Source of the DNA: Dromiciops gliroides
Taxonomy: Eukaryota; Chordata; Mammalia; Microbiotheria; Microbiotheriidae
DNA length: 64,000 bases
Assembly (NCBI RefSeq): GCF_019393635.1
Contig: NC_057866.1
Span: 372,001 to 436,000, forward strand
Reading direction: 5' to 3'
Made by a program: the position numbers and the translations under genes. Below, piece by piece: positions 44,063 to 57,300 of the stretch (the first letter of the stretch is position 1; each line of letters opens with the position of its first letter). Below the pieces are notes generated by a model that saw only the letters and a list, made by a program, of their open reading frames with translations, had not been told where the DNA came from and did not search any database.

Positions 44063-45347
44063 AGAAGTCCCATGGTGGGGTTTTTTTAAGCTGACTGCTC
44101 TGAGAAGTCAGTGTGAAACTGCGCACAAGCAGAGTCTTTCGGGATGACTCCCGATCCATGGACCCAAGGCATCCTGTGGCTTCGACAAGGCTTTGGTACC
44201 TGCCTCTCCTTCCTTCTTCTCCGTTCAGCCTCTCGGATGAACCCTTCCCTTTTTGCCCTCTGCATGGAAGTCATGCAGTGCCACGGTGTCTGTTGATTTC
44301 ATCTGGAGGGCCTCAGGGAGGTCTTTGTGTAATCTCTTTACCTTCTCATTCTCTGTGAGAGGTAGCACACGGCAGGCACTTAGAGATGGCTAACATTTGG
44401 GGAGTTGATACCCAAAGGGCAGCGGGGAGCTGGGAAGAGAATGCCTGGCTGCCCCTGGGGGGGTTCAGTCCCCTGGCCTAGTGAACCTCATTCTTAGGCA
44501 CTGAAAGAACTGCCCACAGTGATGTCTGAGCCCTTCAGAGATCATGAAAGATCACATGACTTGGTAAATGAGACTGGCATGGCTGGACTGGAGAGAAGGA
44601 AAGAGAATGGAATCTGAGATCTATAAGGCAGCCTGTGGCCAGAGATTGGTAAGGGAGCCCAATGGGCAGGTTCCTTCTTCCCCCCTCTCTCCTTTGAGTT
44701 TTTGTTACAAGGCCAGGAGATCAGAGCAAACGTGTTTGGAAAGGGAAACAAAGAGAACACAAAATGAGATTTTTGAAGAAAGGACCAGCATGGCTTCAGA
44801 AACAGATCAGCACACCAGACTAACCTAACGTCCTTTCTAGACAGGGTTACTAGGTTGGTCGATTCAGAACTTGTTCAATGGCTGGACCCACAGACTAGTC
44901 ACAGTTTGATGTTATAGGTATGAGAGGTCTAGAATGGTGTGCCCCAGGAATCTGTGCTGGTGAACATCCAGTGGAGCCTTTCACACAGTAGGGGCTCATT
45001 TAATTGAAATGGATCAAACAAAAAATAGTCTCAGGTCTCACCACTCCACAAGAGCATCAGGGCAGGGGCTTTTGAGCATAGCTTGCCTTCTCCATTCTGT
45101 TCTATTTCACTGGATAAACAATCTTCCTAAAGCCCCAGACTTTAGAAATACAGATTTCTAAAAGTTCGGAAGAATGCCAGGCATGACGCCACAAACACAC
45201 CACAAGCTCTGAGACTAAGGGCTGGCAAGCCCCTGAAACCCTCAAGTCTGATGAGATGATCCTGATGAAGATAACCTAAAGGAGGCGATGTGTCCACATA
45301 GGGGCCTCTCTGAAGAACTCAGACTTTGGAAGGGTGGAAGGTGGATG
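44063..45347. other. Presumed intron, nothing recognised
   Basis: Unique sequence with short open frames only. Confidence 0.45.
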
Positions 45348-45362
45348 AAGAGCCATGTCCCA

Positions 45363-45566
45363 AAAAAACCCCAAAAAACAAAAAACAAGGGGCAGCTAGG
45401 TGGCGCAGTGGATAGAGAACTGGCCCTGGAGTCAGGAGTACCTAAGTTCAAATCCAGCCTCAGACACTTAACACTTACTAGCTGTGTGACCCTGGGCAAG
45501 TCACTTAACCCCAATTGCCTCACTAAAAAAAAACAACAACAAAAAAAAAAAACAAAAAAACAAAAC
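45363..45566 (+). repeat. Marsupial CORE-SINE with A-rich sequence at both ends
   Basis: AAGAGCCATGTCCCA at 45348-45362 and 45567-45581. About 26 bp of A-rich, tail-like sequence precedes the SINE head at 45389, as if the left unit of a dimer were reduced to its tail. Confidence 0.9.
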
Positions 45567-46097
45567 AAGAGCCATGTCCCAGGAGGGGCCCTGGTGTGAG
45601 CTCCCCATAGCAGGGAGGGATATGGTGCTCAGCCAGCCTGATGCACTCATTTGTCAGGCCTGGCCTGATTCCAGCCAGGAGCCAATTGCAGATCTGGGAT
45701 TTTATTGGGGAGTCTTTGGGATTAGGGCCTTGTTCAGCAATTGGGGGATTTGCAGCAGCTCCAGCACCAGTGATCTCGTGGGAGGGGAGGCAGGCATAGA
45801 GCTGTAGTTCCTGGGTCCGGGCCTCGGGCCTCCTGCCTGCTACCCACCATCTGCCCTGTTCTTTCCTACTTGCCCCTTCCAGTTCTCTTTCCCTGGGCTC
45901 TCCTGGCTGTGCTGCAGCTAGGCTGTGTGTCCTAGGCACTCTGGCCTGTGCTAGGAGGGGACCCTGCCCTGGCAGACCCTTTCAGCATGGCTCCAGCTAC
46001 TCCCTGAGGACCAGATTTCTCCTGGACTTTCCGGGGAAACCCAAGTCCAGGTTCCCGATCCTTCTCTCTGCCCTTAGTTCTCTGGGCCCCGGGGAGG

Positions 46098-46290
46098 AAG
46101 GGCTCACTGGATAGGATGCTAGACCAGAAGCCGGCAAGACCTGAGTTCAAATCCAGCCTCAGACATTTGCTAGCTGCCTGGGACCCCTGGGCGCCTCATT
46201 TCACCTCTGCCTGGCTCCGAGTCATCATCTTAAAATGGGATGCTGATAGTTGTCAGTGCTGAATGAAAACCCTACAGAAATACAACCATT
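46098..46290 (+). repeat. MIR/Mar-like CORE-SINE
   Basis: ACTGGATAGGATGCTAGACC, ACCTGAGTTCAAATCCAGCC, diverged core. Confidence 0.75.
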
Positions 46291-46449
46291 GCTATTATTG
46301 ATGCCATTTCTTCTCACAAACGATCCTGTCCTTGTGTCTGAGCCTGTGAGGCCCCAGACCATGGAGGGGCTCATGAGGGATCCAGGACCCAATCCCAACT
46401 CCCAACATCTTACCTCTGACACTTGCTAGCAATGTGGCCCTGGGCACTC

Positions 46450-47880
46450 GAGCCTAGTCCGGGTGGTGGCTGCTATTTGGCAGTTCCTCGTCCCTGCGGG
46501 AAGCACTCGACTGAGCAGCAGCCCCTGCCCACCCTCCGGTCTGGCCCAGGAAGTCATTCAGGGAGAAGCTAGCAGCCGCTGCTGTCAGTGTATCCCAGGG
46601 CTCTCAGCCACCTGCCAGGGGAGGGTCCTCCCCAGAGTCCTGAAGGCTGGAGGAAGTCAGCCATTTCACCACTGAGGAAACTGAGGCTCACAGGGGGACA
46701 AAGTGTGGCCAAGGCCCCCTTGGGAGCTGGTGGCAGGGTTCTAAGTGTCTGTCCTGGATGGCATGATGTCTGTCTGTCTGGATATCCAGCCACTCTGAGA
46801 ATAAGGCAGCTTGGAGCCTCGGCACTGATGGGCACTTGAACAGGGGGGCATCGGCACCTTCCCAGCATAATTCCCTCTTCTCTGGCCTTTTTCCTTCTAG
46901 TGAGCGGGGCCAGCGGAAGGACGTCTGCATGTGGGCAGCGAGTGACGAGAAAAGAGGGCAGCTTGGGCATTCGGCCTCCCTCCCAGCGCGGAGGGGAGAG
47001 GGGCGCCAGGCCTGGACCCCACTGACCTCTGGCCTCCCTCACACCTGACCTGTGCACCATGCCCAGAAGCCAGCCAGGGATGTTGAAGGCAAGCATGGCC
47101 CCCTGGGGGCTGGGGCTCTGACATGCACTCCCAGGCCCGAGGGAGGGCCGTGGGCCCTCCTGCCTGGTAGCTCGAGTCGTCTGGATGTTAGACCCGCCCA
47201 AGCCCGCTCAGGTAAGAGGCCCCACAAGCCCAGCAGGTGGCTTCTGTCAGGCCTTTCTGTGGACAGGAAACTGAAGCTCTCAGAGATAGTGACTGGTCCA
47301 GGGCTCACCCAACTGGAAAGTGGCAGGAGGGGAAGGCAAGCCGGGGCTGGGCCCAGCATCTGCCAGGCTCGTCTTCTTGTCAGTGACCTACCATCACGTC
47401 GAGTCCAGTGGCTCTGTGGGCCCACACTCGCACACGTATATACCACGGACCTACATATGTGTACACATATGTGCAGCACACAGTGTGTGCATACATGTAT
47501 GTACACAAATGTACCATCGGTGGCAGCAAGGCCAAGGGTCAGGCCCACCTGCCTCTCCCAGACTCTCTTCTTCATGTTCCTTTCTCTCACGTCGAAATGG
47601 AGTGTGTGTATATGTACATGTATATGTACGTGTGAGTACACATATGTGTGTGCCCATGCCTCCACATTGTGGCTCCATGCCTTCCCTTGGATTTGAAAAC
47701 TCAGCTCCCAGCTTTGCCAGGTCGGATGTGGTTCAGGAGCACTTCTTCCAAGAAGGGGCCTTTGAGCTCAGCCAGCAGCATCCAGGAGGAGGGCTCGGCT
47801 CTTCCACTGGTAGCCATTCGATAGCTAGAGCAGACCCCCACACAGGGTGGGCAGACCCCCTCCTGGGACGGCCGTGGGCC
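46450..47880. other. Presumed intron, nothing recognised
   Basis: GC-rich unique sequence with (GT/CA)-rich words at 47430-47660. Long overlapping open frames on both strands have no recognisable domain. Confidence 0.45.
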
Positions 47881-47884
47881 TGCC

Positions 47885-48010
47885 TGATGGAGGGGAAGGC
47901 ACTTTACAAACATGAGCTGATCTGATCCATGTGGCAGCCTCTTACCCCCATTTTACAGACAAAGAAACTGAGGCAGACAGAAGGAAAGGGACTTGCCCAG
48001 GGTTCTGCCC
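47885..48010 (-). repeat. MIR-like SINE fragment
   Basis: CCCATTTTACAGACAAAGAA, then GGGACTTGCCCAGGGTTCTG. Confidence 0.6.
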
Positions 48011-48774
48011 AAGGCTGCATCCCCGTCTAGTGTTCTGGCACTTTGGCACACCCGTGCCACTCCCAGGCCCCCTACCCTCATGAGGAGACTGTCTGGGAGG
48101 GGAGGACCCAGGCAAAGACTTAGGGTGACTCAGAGCATTCTGGGCCACAGTGACAGTTGTCCCAGTATGGAAAGGGCTGCCTTGGGAGCTGGTAGCCTCT
48201 CCTTTCTGAGTGGTCTGCAAGGAGAGCCAGGATGGTCACTTGGCAGGGGCAGGTGTGATGGGACCCTTAGTCAGGCTAGACAGAAGGTGCTTGGGTCTCT
48301 CCTTGCTCTGATGCTCTGTGATTGTGTGTGGGAGTGAGTGGGTGAGAGTGTGAGTGTGTGGGGTGTGTGTGATAGAGTGTGTGTGGGGGGAGGGTACTGG
48401 CTGCTCCAGAGTGGGGCTTCAGGCCTAGGTCCCTGGCCTGCCTACACAGTGCCCAGAAAGCAAAGCAGCTATTGCAAAGGCAAGAGGCTCCATCTGACCA
48501 CCCCAGCCCTGCCCTGGGGGCCCAGCTGTGCCCAGGCCGTGTCTCCTTGTGTACCTGCCCTGCCAGGATCATGGGCAGCCAAGGAAGGCGGACCTTGCTG
48601 GGGCACTCCAGGCCAAGGCCTCCTGGGGGCCTTCGCTTTGACCACCTTGCCTGCAGCCATGCCCACACTGGGCATTTGGGAGGCATGCTTCATGCCCTGT
48701 TCCTCCCTCTCCCTGGGGCAAAGCCAGCCCTGAGTATGGGCTTCTATAGAGATCTGACCTGGCTGGGCCCCTTC

Positions 48775-48910
48775 CCCTCCCTCTCCCCTCCCCTCCCCCC
48801 CTCCTCTCCCCTCTCCCCTCCCTTCTCCTCCCCTCTTCCTTTCCCCTCTCCCCTCCCCTCCCCTCCCCTCCTCTCCTCTCTCCCCCTCCCCTCTCTCTTC
48901 CCCTCCCTTC
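48775..48910. repeat. (CTCCC)n polypyrimidine tract above the first coding exon
   Basis: About 135 bp of C/T repeat just above the acceptor at 48955; it may act as an extended polypyrimidine tract. Confidence 0.95.
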
Positions 48911-49008
48911 ACTTACCATGTCTCCTCTCTCCTCTTCCTCCTGGGGCTGCCGCAGGTGTACCTGTGAGCACAGAGCAAGGGGGGCTTTTCTTGCCCCCTT
49001 TTCTGGAC

Positions 49009-52000
49009 ATGAAGAGAGACATTGAGGCTCTGGTAGCAGAAGAAAGAGCCGAAATCATTGCCAAGTACCAGAAGGTGAGGAGGGGCCTGGAGGGCTCCCT
49101 GCCATGCTGGGGGCTCTGTGTTTTGGGTCCAGGTGCCCTGGGGCCTTCCCCCTTCCTTCCCGACTCCTTCCCTAGTCCCAGACCTCTTCACCCCCACTTC
49201 CCTGCCAGGCAGCCGTTGGTTGCCAAGCTTCTGGCCTCCTCCTGAGTAGAGGGGCATTTGTCTGGACCGTTGTTCCCAGCCTCAGGGATCTGTGGCTGAA
49301 CTGGCCAGAGCAGCCTGGACTCCTAGGAAAGGCTGGGACTGGAGAGAGCTGGCTGAGGCCGTCCTGGTGCTGGGGGAGGGGGAGGAGGAGGCGGGGGCGC
49401 CCCGCAGCGCAGAGGGCCCTGATGGGCATCCCCAAGGGCCCCTCACCGTGTCTTTGCAGGGGAGACAGCATGGGGTTCAGACTGATCTTTGGGAAGATGC
49501 AGACTTTGCCCTTTACAAAGTCACAGACCGATTTGGGTTTCTGCAGTAAGTGTCCTGGTGTTCTCCCCCTGCCCCTACGCACCCCACTAGCATGCAGGCA
49601 GGGCTCAGGTGGCCCCAGAGGGCCTCTTAGCTGCTGCCCTGGCAGACACAGGACATTCTGAGGGCTTTGGGTGGGGGGAAGGCTGCGGGAAGTGCCTCAC
49701 TGGCATCGGGCATCACGGGGCCTTCAGTCCAGGGATGGCCAGCTGGGAGGGACCTTGGAGCCAGCCCCCAATTTAGAGATGAGGAGGTGACTTCCCATAA
49801 CTAGCAGCCACGAGAGGCAGGATGGGCCCCAGCCCTCCCCCCAGCCACAGGGCAGAGCCCCTGCTTCTTCTGGGCCTGGTATAGGACCTCCTGCTCCTGC
49901 TATTCACCATCTTTTTCCTCTGTCTCCCAGTGAGAGTGAGCTGCCAAGTCGCAGTGCCCTGGAGGAGAAGGTGAGAGCCAGCTTTGGGGGCCACAGGGCT
50001 GAACCAGTGGAAGGGGATCAGAAGGCTCCATGTGGGTGACACCCCCCCCAAGGCAGGAGCTGGGGCTGGGGGGGAGGGAGGGAGGGGCTGGAAGTGCAGG
50101 GTCTAACCTGTCTTCTGCCCAGACAAGTCCAAGGCTACCTCCCCTTCTCCCCCGCCCCAATCTCTCCCTCCCCTTCTCCTCCTCTCCCCTCTCCCTCCTC
50201 AGTCTCATTTCCTCCTCCACGATGCCATCTGCCAGGCAGTGGTAACCCCCTGACCCAGGTGTGTACTCGGGAATCACTGGGGGTGGGAAGAGCAGGAAAG
50301 CAGAGAGCCTGCCCAGGGGGGTGGCTCTCCTGCAGGGCTGCTGTGCCCGCTCCTCATGTGGGCAGCCCTACGGCCTTGCTGGTTTCCAGCTGTCTGGGAG
50401 TATCAAGCACAACCAGGGCACTTCTCCAGGAATTCTCACTTCTCAGGATGCTTCGGGTTTTCCTTTTCCAGCAAAAACTCCAAGAGATTGATCGTGTGGA
50501 CAAGTGGCTGAAGATGCTGAAGAAATGGGACAAATATCGGAGCAGTGAGAAGGTAAGAGGAGGAAAAGCCCCTGAGGCCAAGCTGGTGAGAGCCGGGCTC
50601 CGTCCTGCCAGCCCTGGGCACAGACTGCTCAGGGCTGTTGGCCCATTTGCCGTCACTCCTCGTGCAGGTGGGAATCTTGCCCCTTGGGGACCAGCACAAG
50701 GACTTCGGGGCACCCGGTGTCAGGACCCAAAGCCCCAGCATCCATTCTCTTCACATTTCTTGACAGCTAGAGGATGGCTCCTACCCATGCCTGGCATAGC
50801 GCTCGCCATCGCCAGCGCCCCCTCTTCCCTCATGTCTCCTCATTTTCACTTTCCCCTGTCTACCAGCTGCTCCCCTCCCGCCTGCCCATGTCCCCCCTTC
50901 TTCTTTGTCTCTCCTACCTTCTGGTAGCTCAGCTCCTCGAGAAAGCTCCATCTCCTTTCTTCTGCCTCTTTTCAAACCCTTAGGACCTGGCTGCCAATCT
51001 TATCATCCCCTGAACAGCTCTCTCCAGGCTTCCTTCTCCCCATGGCCAGATACACTGGCCTTTTCCTGATGCTCCTTCTTGACCTGCCCTTGACGCTGGG
51101 GAGCACGGGCTCCCCTCCTGGATCCTCACTTCTCTTTAGGTCTCCATGAAGCTGCTTTCTTCTGGCTCTCCTCCTACCCAGGTGACCCTCCCTGCCCTGT
51201 CTTCTTTGCTGGATCCTCCTCCAGGTCACACTCTCCAACTGGATGCATCCCTCAGAGCTCTGTCCTGGGACCTCTTCTCTTCGCCCGGTGATCACATGCG
51301 CTCCCATGGATTTAATTACCATCCATCCCAATGCTGATGATTCCCAACTCTTAACTTTCCTGCCCCAGCCTCTCTGCTGACCTCCAATCTCACATCTCCA
51401 ACTGCCCTTCCACAAGTTAGACTGCAAGTAGACATCTTAAACTCAATATTTACAAAACAGAACTCATCATCTCTCCCCTTAAACCTCCTCCCTCCTACCC
51501 TCCCTGTCACTGTCAAGGGCAGAACCCTTCCTTCTTCCAATCCCTCAAGCTCAAAATCTGGGAGTCATCCTGGACTCCTCACTATCTCTCACTCCTTCCC
51601 CCATGTGGGATATGGTGCCACAGCTTGTCATTTCACCTCTGCAGCATCTCTTGTCAATTTCATCTCTGTAACATTTCATATCTATTTCATCTCTGCCACA
51701 TCTCTGGTTGATTTCACTTCTGCAGCATTTCATGTTGATTTCATCTCTGCCACATCTCTGGTTTATTTCACTTCTGCAGCATTTCATGTTGATTTCATCT
51801 CTGCCATATCTCTCACCAAGTTCACCTCTGTAGCATCTCTTCAATACATCCCCTTCTCTCCTCTGACACTGCCCTGGCCATGGTGTAGAGATTCATCACC
51901 TCATGCCTAGATTATTGCAATAGCTTCTGGGGGGTATACTTGCCTAAGGTCTCTTCCCACTCCAGTCCATTCTCCACTCAGCCACTAAGGTGATTTTCCT

Positions 52001-54267
52001 AAAGTACATGTCTCTTTTTTAAAAAATCATAAAAGTATTTTATTATTTTCCAGTTACATGTAAAGACAATTTTCAACATTAATTTTCATAAGATTTTGAG
52101 TTCCAAACTTTTCTCCCTCCCTCCCTTCACTCCCCCCTCCCCAAGACAGAAAACAATCTGACATAGGTTACATATGTACAATCACATTAAACACATTTCT
52201 GCATTAGTCATGGTTGTGAAAGAAGAATCAGAACCAAAGGGAAAACCTCAAAAAAGAAAAAACAAAAGCAGAAACAGTCTGGTTCGGTCTGTATTCAGAT
52301 ATGGATGTGGAGAACATTTTCCATCATGAGTTCTTTGGAATTGTCTTGGATCATTGCACTGCTGAGAAGAGCCAAGATTATTACAATTGATCATCACACA
52401 ATGTTGCTGTTACTATGTACAATGTTCTCCTGGTTCTGTTCCTCTCAGCATCAGTTCATGTAAGTCCTTCTAGGTTTCTCTGAACTCCTCCTGCTCATTG
52501 TTTCTTGCAGCACAATAGTATTCCATTACTTTCCTATACCACAACTTGTTCAGTCATTTGCCCATTGATGGACATGCCCTCGATTTCCAGTTCTAAAGTA
52601 CATGTCTGACCCTATTTGATAGGGAAGTGGCTCTCTTCTGCCCCCAGGGGCAAAGACAAGTGTATCTGCCATTCAGAGCCCTTCCTCATCTGTTCCCTCC
52701 TACCTTTCCAATCTTCTCATGCCTTACTCCCTAACATCTTCTCTTCAATCCAGTGACACTGGCTTCCTGGCTGTTCCTCAGACAAGACTCTCCATTTCCG
52801 GCTGAACCCCTTGCTGGGAATGTTCTCCATCCTGCACTTTGACTACTGACCTTTCTGGCTTTTTGGGGTCCCAGCTAAAATTGCACCTTCTGCAGGAATG
52901 CTTCCCTAATTCCCCATCCCTCTGTTCTCTCCAGCGTGTCCTGTCCATAGCTTGTTTGTACACAATTGTTTGCATATTGTCTCCCCAATTAGATTGTGAG
53001 CTCCCTGAGGCCAGGGACTGTCTTTTGCCTCCTTTCCTGTCCCCAGAGCTTAGCACAATGTCTGGCACATAGTAGGTGCTCAAGCAATGCTTGTTAACTG
53101 ATTAACTGACTTTGAGCAGGAAGCCCTCAGGCACGAGGCCCTTGCTACTTTACCAGGTAGACTAACTGATCCTGGGTCCCTCCCTGGCCCTCACACTCCC
53201 AGTCACACCTTCACTGTCACTGATTGATTTGGCCATTGGCCATTTCTGCTCTCCCTGACCCCATCCCTGTATGAGTCCCTGCCTTTCTGTCTCCATCTCA
53301 CAAGCACTCTGACTTTTTCCTCCATTTCTCCTCTTCCTCTTTTCTTTCCTCCCTCCCTTAATAAAGATTAATCAAATCTTTCTTTATTAACTCCTACCGT
53401 GTGAAATGCTAGGGATACAGGGACAACAGTGAGACCATCCTTCTCCTTTCGTTGGGGGGAGATAGCCTCTATAAAGATATTGAAAGAGGATGAACTCCTG
53501 GAGGAATCAGGGAGGACTTCCCAGAGGAGGGGGCTGCAGAGCTGAGCCTTGAAGGAAGATTGAGATTATGAGAGGGAGGACTTGAGTGAATGAGCAAAGA
53601 TGGGAGAAGGAATAGTAGCTCCAGGGAGCAGCAGGCTGGTTAGTTTATTTGCAAAGAGGGCATGAATGGAAGCTATGACTGAAAGGCTGGAAATGTGAGA
53701 AGCAAATGGAGACAGACTCCTCAGAAAGCGGTAGCCAGAGGTGATGGGTGTCTGAGCTGAGGCAGTGAGAGAAGGGGGCAGATGGAGGAAAGACCAGTGG
53801 AATTTGGCCACCATTGGCCAAGGGAGGAGGTGAAGTCAGCGATTCCCCTGGGAGCTGGGAGTGGGATCCCACTTCCATTGGGAAGTGTCCTGGTTGTTCA
53901 CAAGGGGGTTTGCAGGTCAAGCTAGTGCACTGCCCCCCTCCCTCCCCTTTTTATTTTGCATTTTACCTCTGTTGATGTCTTTTGTTCTGACTGTCCCTCT
54001 CTCTCTCCTGCCTGGAACCCATCCCTCCTATCAGAGATTTTAACAGAAAATGTAAACAGCAGTGGGAAGGGCCAACCACGTAGACAATTCACAGCCATAC
54101 ACCTCCAGCCCCACTTCCGCAGTGAAGGGAGGGACATGGATTCTCCCCACTCTTCTCCTGGGGTCACCTTCATAGCACCTACTGTGTGCTGAGTCCTAGA
54201 GCCCCGAGCTCTAGCTCTGTGTGTATGTATATTTATGTATATGTATGTGGGGGGAAATGTTGAGGTA

Positions 54268-54309
<42 letters not shown>

Positions 54310-57300
54310 CAGGGGGATGTATGGGTGGGTGCATATGTGGGTACGTGGGTGGGAGTATGACTGTATATGTGTGTTGGGGGTGTCTGTGTACATGGCTATG
54401 TGGGTGTGTAGCTGGATGGGAGGACTGAGGGTGTATATGTGGGTGGGTGAGTGAGGGTAGTATGAGTGTAGGAGTGACAAACATGGGATTATAGTGGAAT
54501 AGAAAGTGCAGCAGGAGGCTCCAAAGGCCACTTCTGACAGACTAGTTGGACAGGCCGTGTAGCAGGGGGAGGTGGAGCCTGAACTGGGCCGTGAAAGATG
54601 AGAGAAGGTTCAGCAGATAGAGACGCAAAAGGAAAAGAAAGGCAGGGCCCAGTTTCTGGATCCTGTGCAAACTGGCAGTGGGGCCAGGGGCCAGGGTCTG
54701 TCCTGTGTCAGACGGCTTGATCTGTGGGCGCTAGTGCCTAGGGCCGACACCCTCCCTCAGCCTTCCTTCCTCTCACCTCTCAGATGGCTCGAAGGGTCTA
54801 CAAAGGCATCCCCCTGCAGGTGCGGGGCCAAGTCTGGTCCCTCCTCCTGGAAGTCGAGAAGGTGAAGACAGAAAACCCTGGCAAATATGAGGTAGGAGGC
54901 TCTCCTGGGCCTGGGGCCATTGCCAGCTTCTGCCCCGTGACTCTCAGGCTCTCTCTGCCACCCTGCACAGGCTGGGCTCGAGGTGACAGGGCAGGCAGCT
55001 GTCCCACTTGGGGATGTCAGTGTCAGGGGCCACCTTCCCACCTAGCTTGGGGATCCTGTGAACAAGGCCAGGCTCAGAGGAGGGACCTCAGCCTACAGCC
55101 CCGCCCCCCCCACCTGTCCTACACCTCCTTCCAACCCAGGCCCCATCTGGCCTTCCCAGGCCTCCCTCGATCTCCCCTGGGCTGAGCCTCCAGGAGCCCC
55201 CCCTGCCACTGGCCATCCTCTCGGATGCTCAGGAAGCCACAGTACCCCTTCCCACCTGGGCAAGTCACCAAACTTGTAATATCTGCCCCAACTTCCACAG
55301 CTGCCAAATGGGAACAGTAACAGCACCTCCCTCCAAGGATTGTTATGATTAAATGAGAGACTGTGAAGTGCTGAGCTGGTGCCTGGCCCATCGCAGGTGC
55401 TCAGTAAATGCTTCTTCCTCCCTCCTACCACTCTGGAACGTTGGGAGCGGACGGTTATTATCCCCTTTTTCCTGATGAGGAAACAGGTACAGAGCCCAGG
55501 TTACACAACGAGAGCCCACCCGCCTCGAGGGTACCCTCAGGTCCCTAGCCACATTTGCCCCTCCTCTATCCTAGGCTGCCAAGCCCTAGCCCAGGCCCAA
55601 CCTCCCAGAGTCTCCCATGTTATCCTAACGCCACCCTCCAGATGAGATAGTCACTCTCAGTCAGTCAACATTCAACAAGTCTTTATTAAGCCCCTACTCT
55701 GTGTCTGGGCCCAAGGGGTGGGGCAGGGGACCAAAGTCGAGCCCAAGAGTTGGGAAGACAGACCCAAGGAGTCACACCAGAGAAGTGCCAAGTGAGACCT
55801 CTGGCTAGTGACCAGGAGGCCTGGGGGAAGGCTTCCTGGAGGTGGTGTCTGCCACTGGAATTAGAAGGATGGGCAGGGGTCTGGGAGCAAAAATGGCCAA
55901 GGGCAGGGCTGGAGTCCTAGAGCCCCAGACTCTAGGATGCTGGAGACTTCCTGAGTAGAAGGCTGGATTCCATCCCCAAACAGTTAAGAAGCACCTACTC
56001 TGAACAAAGCAATCAGCTTGGGGTGGGGGGCAGATCAGGGCTGAGAGAGCAGCCTGATAGGACTGGAGAGGAGATAATGGGAAGGGGAGGAAGTAATAAG
56101 AAACAAATTACCCAATGGATCCATGACCTAGACATATACGGAGATAGCCTAAGAAAATGAGAACGTGGAACGCATTACCTCCCAGACTTACAGATAGGAG
56201 AATTTATGAATAGAGAGAGCACCACGGGCTGTAAAATTCCAATGACATTCAATTAAAGGGGTTTGCACAAATAAAAGCCACGTAGCCAAAAAATTGGGGG
56301 GAAATTCTTATAGACAGTTTCTCAGATAAAGGCCTCATCACAAATATGTGGAAAATGTTATCAAATTCACAAGAATATGAGTCACTTCACAATTGATAAA
56401 TGGTCAGAGGATATGAACATTTCTTCTTCAATGAAAAAAACCACAACTATATATAGTCATGAAAAAATGCTCTAAATCATTATTGATTAGGAAAAAATGC
56501 AAATTAAAACAACCTTAAGAGATCATCTCACACCCATCAGGTTGACTAAAATGATTGAAAGGGAAATGGGGGTGTGGAAAAATTGGGACACCGATTCTCT
56601 TTTGGTGGAACTGTGAACTGACCCAACTGTTCTGGAGAGCAAACTGGAATTGTGCCCAGAGTTATTAAAGTGCCTCTATCCTGTGACCCAGCAATATCAC
56701 TATTAGGTCTTTTCCTAAGGTGATTATGGAAAAAGGAACATAACTATATGCTCTAAAAATATTTCTAGTGCTCTCTTTGAGGTGGCAAAGATCTGGAAAT
56801 TGAGGGAGGGGATGCCCATCAGTTGGGGAATGGCTGATCAAGTTGTGGTATCTAATTATGATGGAGTACTACTGTGCTAAAAGAAAGGATGAGCTTAGGG
56901 ATCTTAGAAAAACATGGGTAGACTTGCACGACACGATGAAGAATGAAATGAGCAGAACCAAGAGAACACTGTAAACAGTAACAGAATCCTGTTGGAAGAA
57001 TAATTGTGAACAACCAAGTTATTCTGAGGATTATCACTCCTCAAATCAACTACAAAGGACCAAGGAAAGAAGATGCTACCCACCTGCTGAGAAAGACTGA
57101 CACAGAGAAGTGTGAATAGTGTGGTTTTACGTATATTTATAATCTATGTCAAATGTCGGCCTTCTCTAATGTGGGTTGGGGAGGGGGAAGACAGTTCAGA
57201 ACTTAAAATGTAACCCCCCAAATTAAAGCTAGAAGGGTGAGGTGGCAAGCCCTGAATGCCCTTCCCAGAGAAGCCTGGACTTTCCCAGAAGCAGTAGAGA

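Larger units (their letters stand above)
51190..53100 (+). repeat. L2/CR1-type LINE with internal minisatellite and an L1 insertion
   Basis: In intron 4 of the TBC gene. Sense L2-type sequence (GGGAGTCATCCTGGACTCCT, AGCCACTAAGGTGATTTTCC) with a 27/54-bp tandem block at about 51640-51845 at the same place in the old reading frame as in the copy at 37.5 kb. An L1 3' end is inserted at 52014-52592. The end near 53100 reads CACATAGTAGGTGCTCAAGC. Confidence 0.7.

Noticed and set aside
47039-47925. Overlapping 200-codon frames on both strands
   Set aside because: No domain, and composition explains them; no exon boundary consistent with the RabGAP chain.
48379-49245. 288-codon frame covering the first RabGAP coding exon
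   Set aside because: Only 49009-49074 is supported by homology; the rest is intron and polypyrimidine translation.
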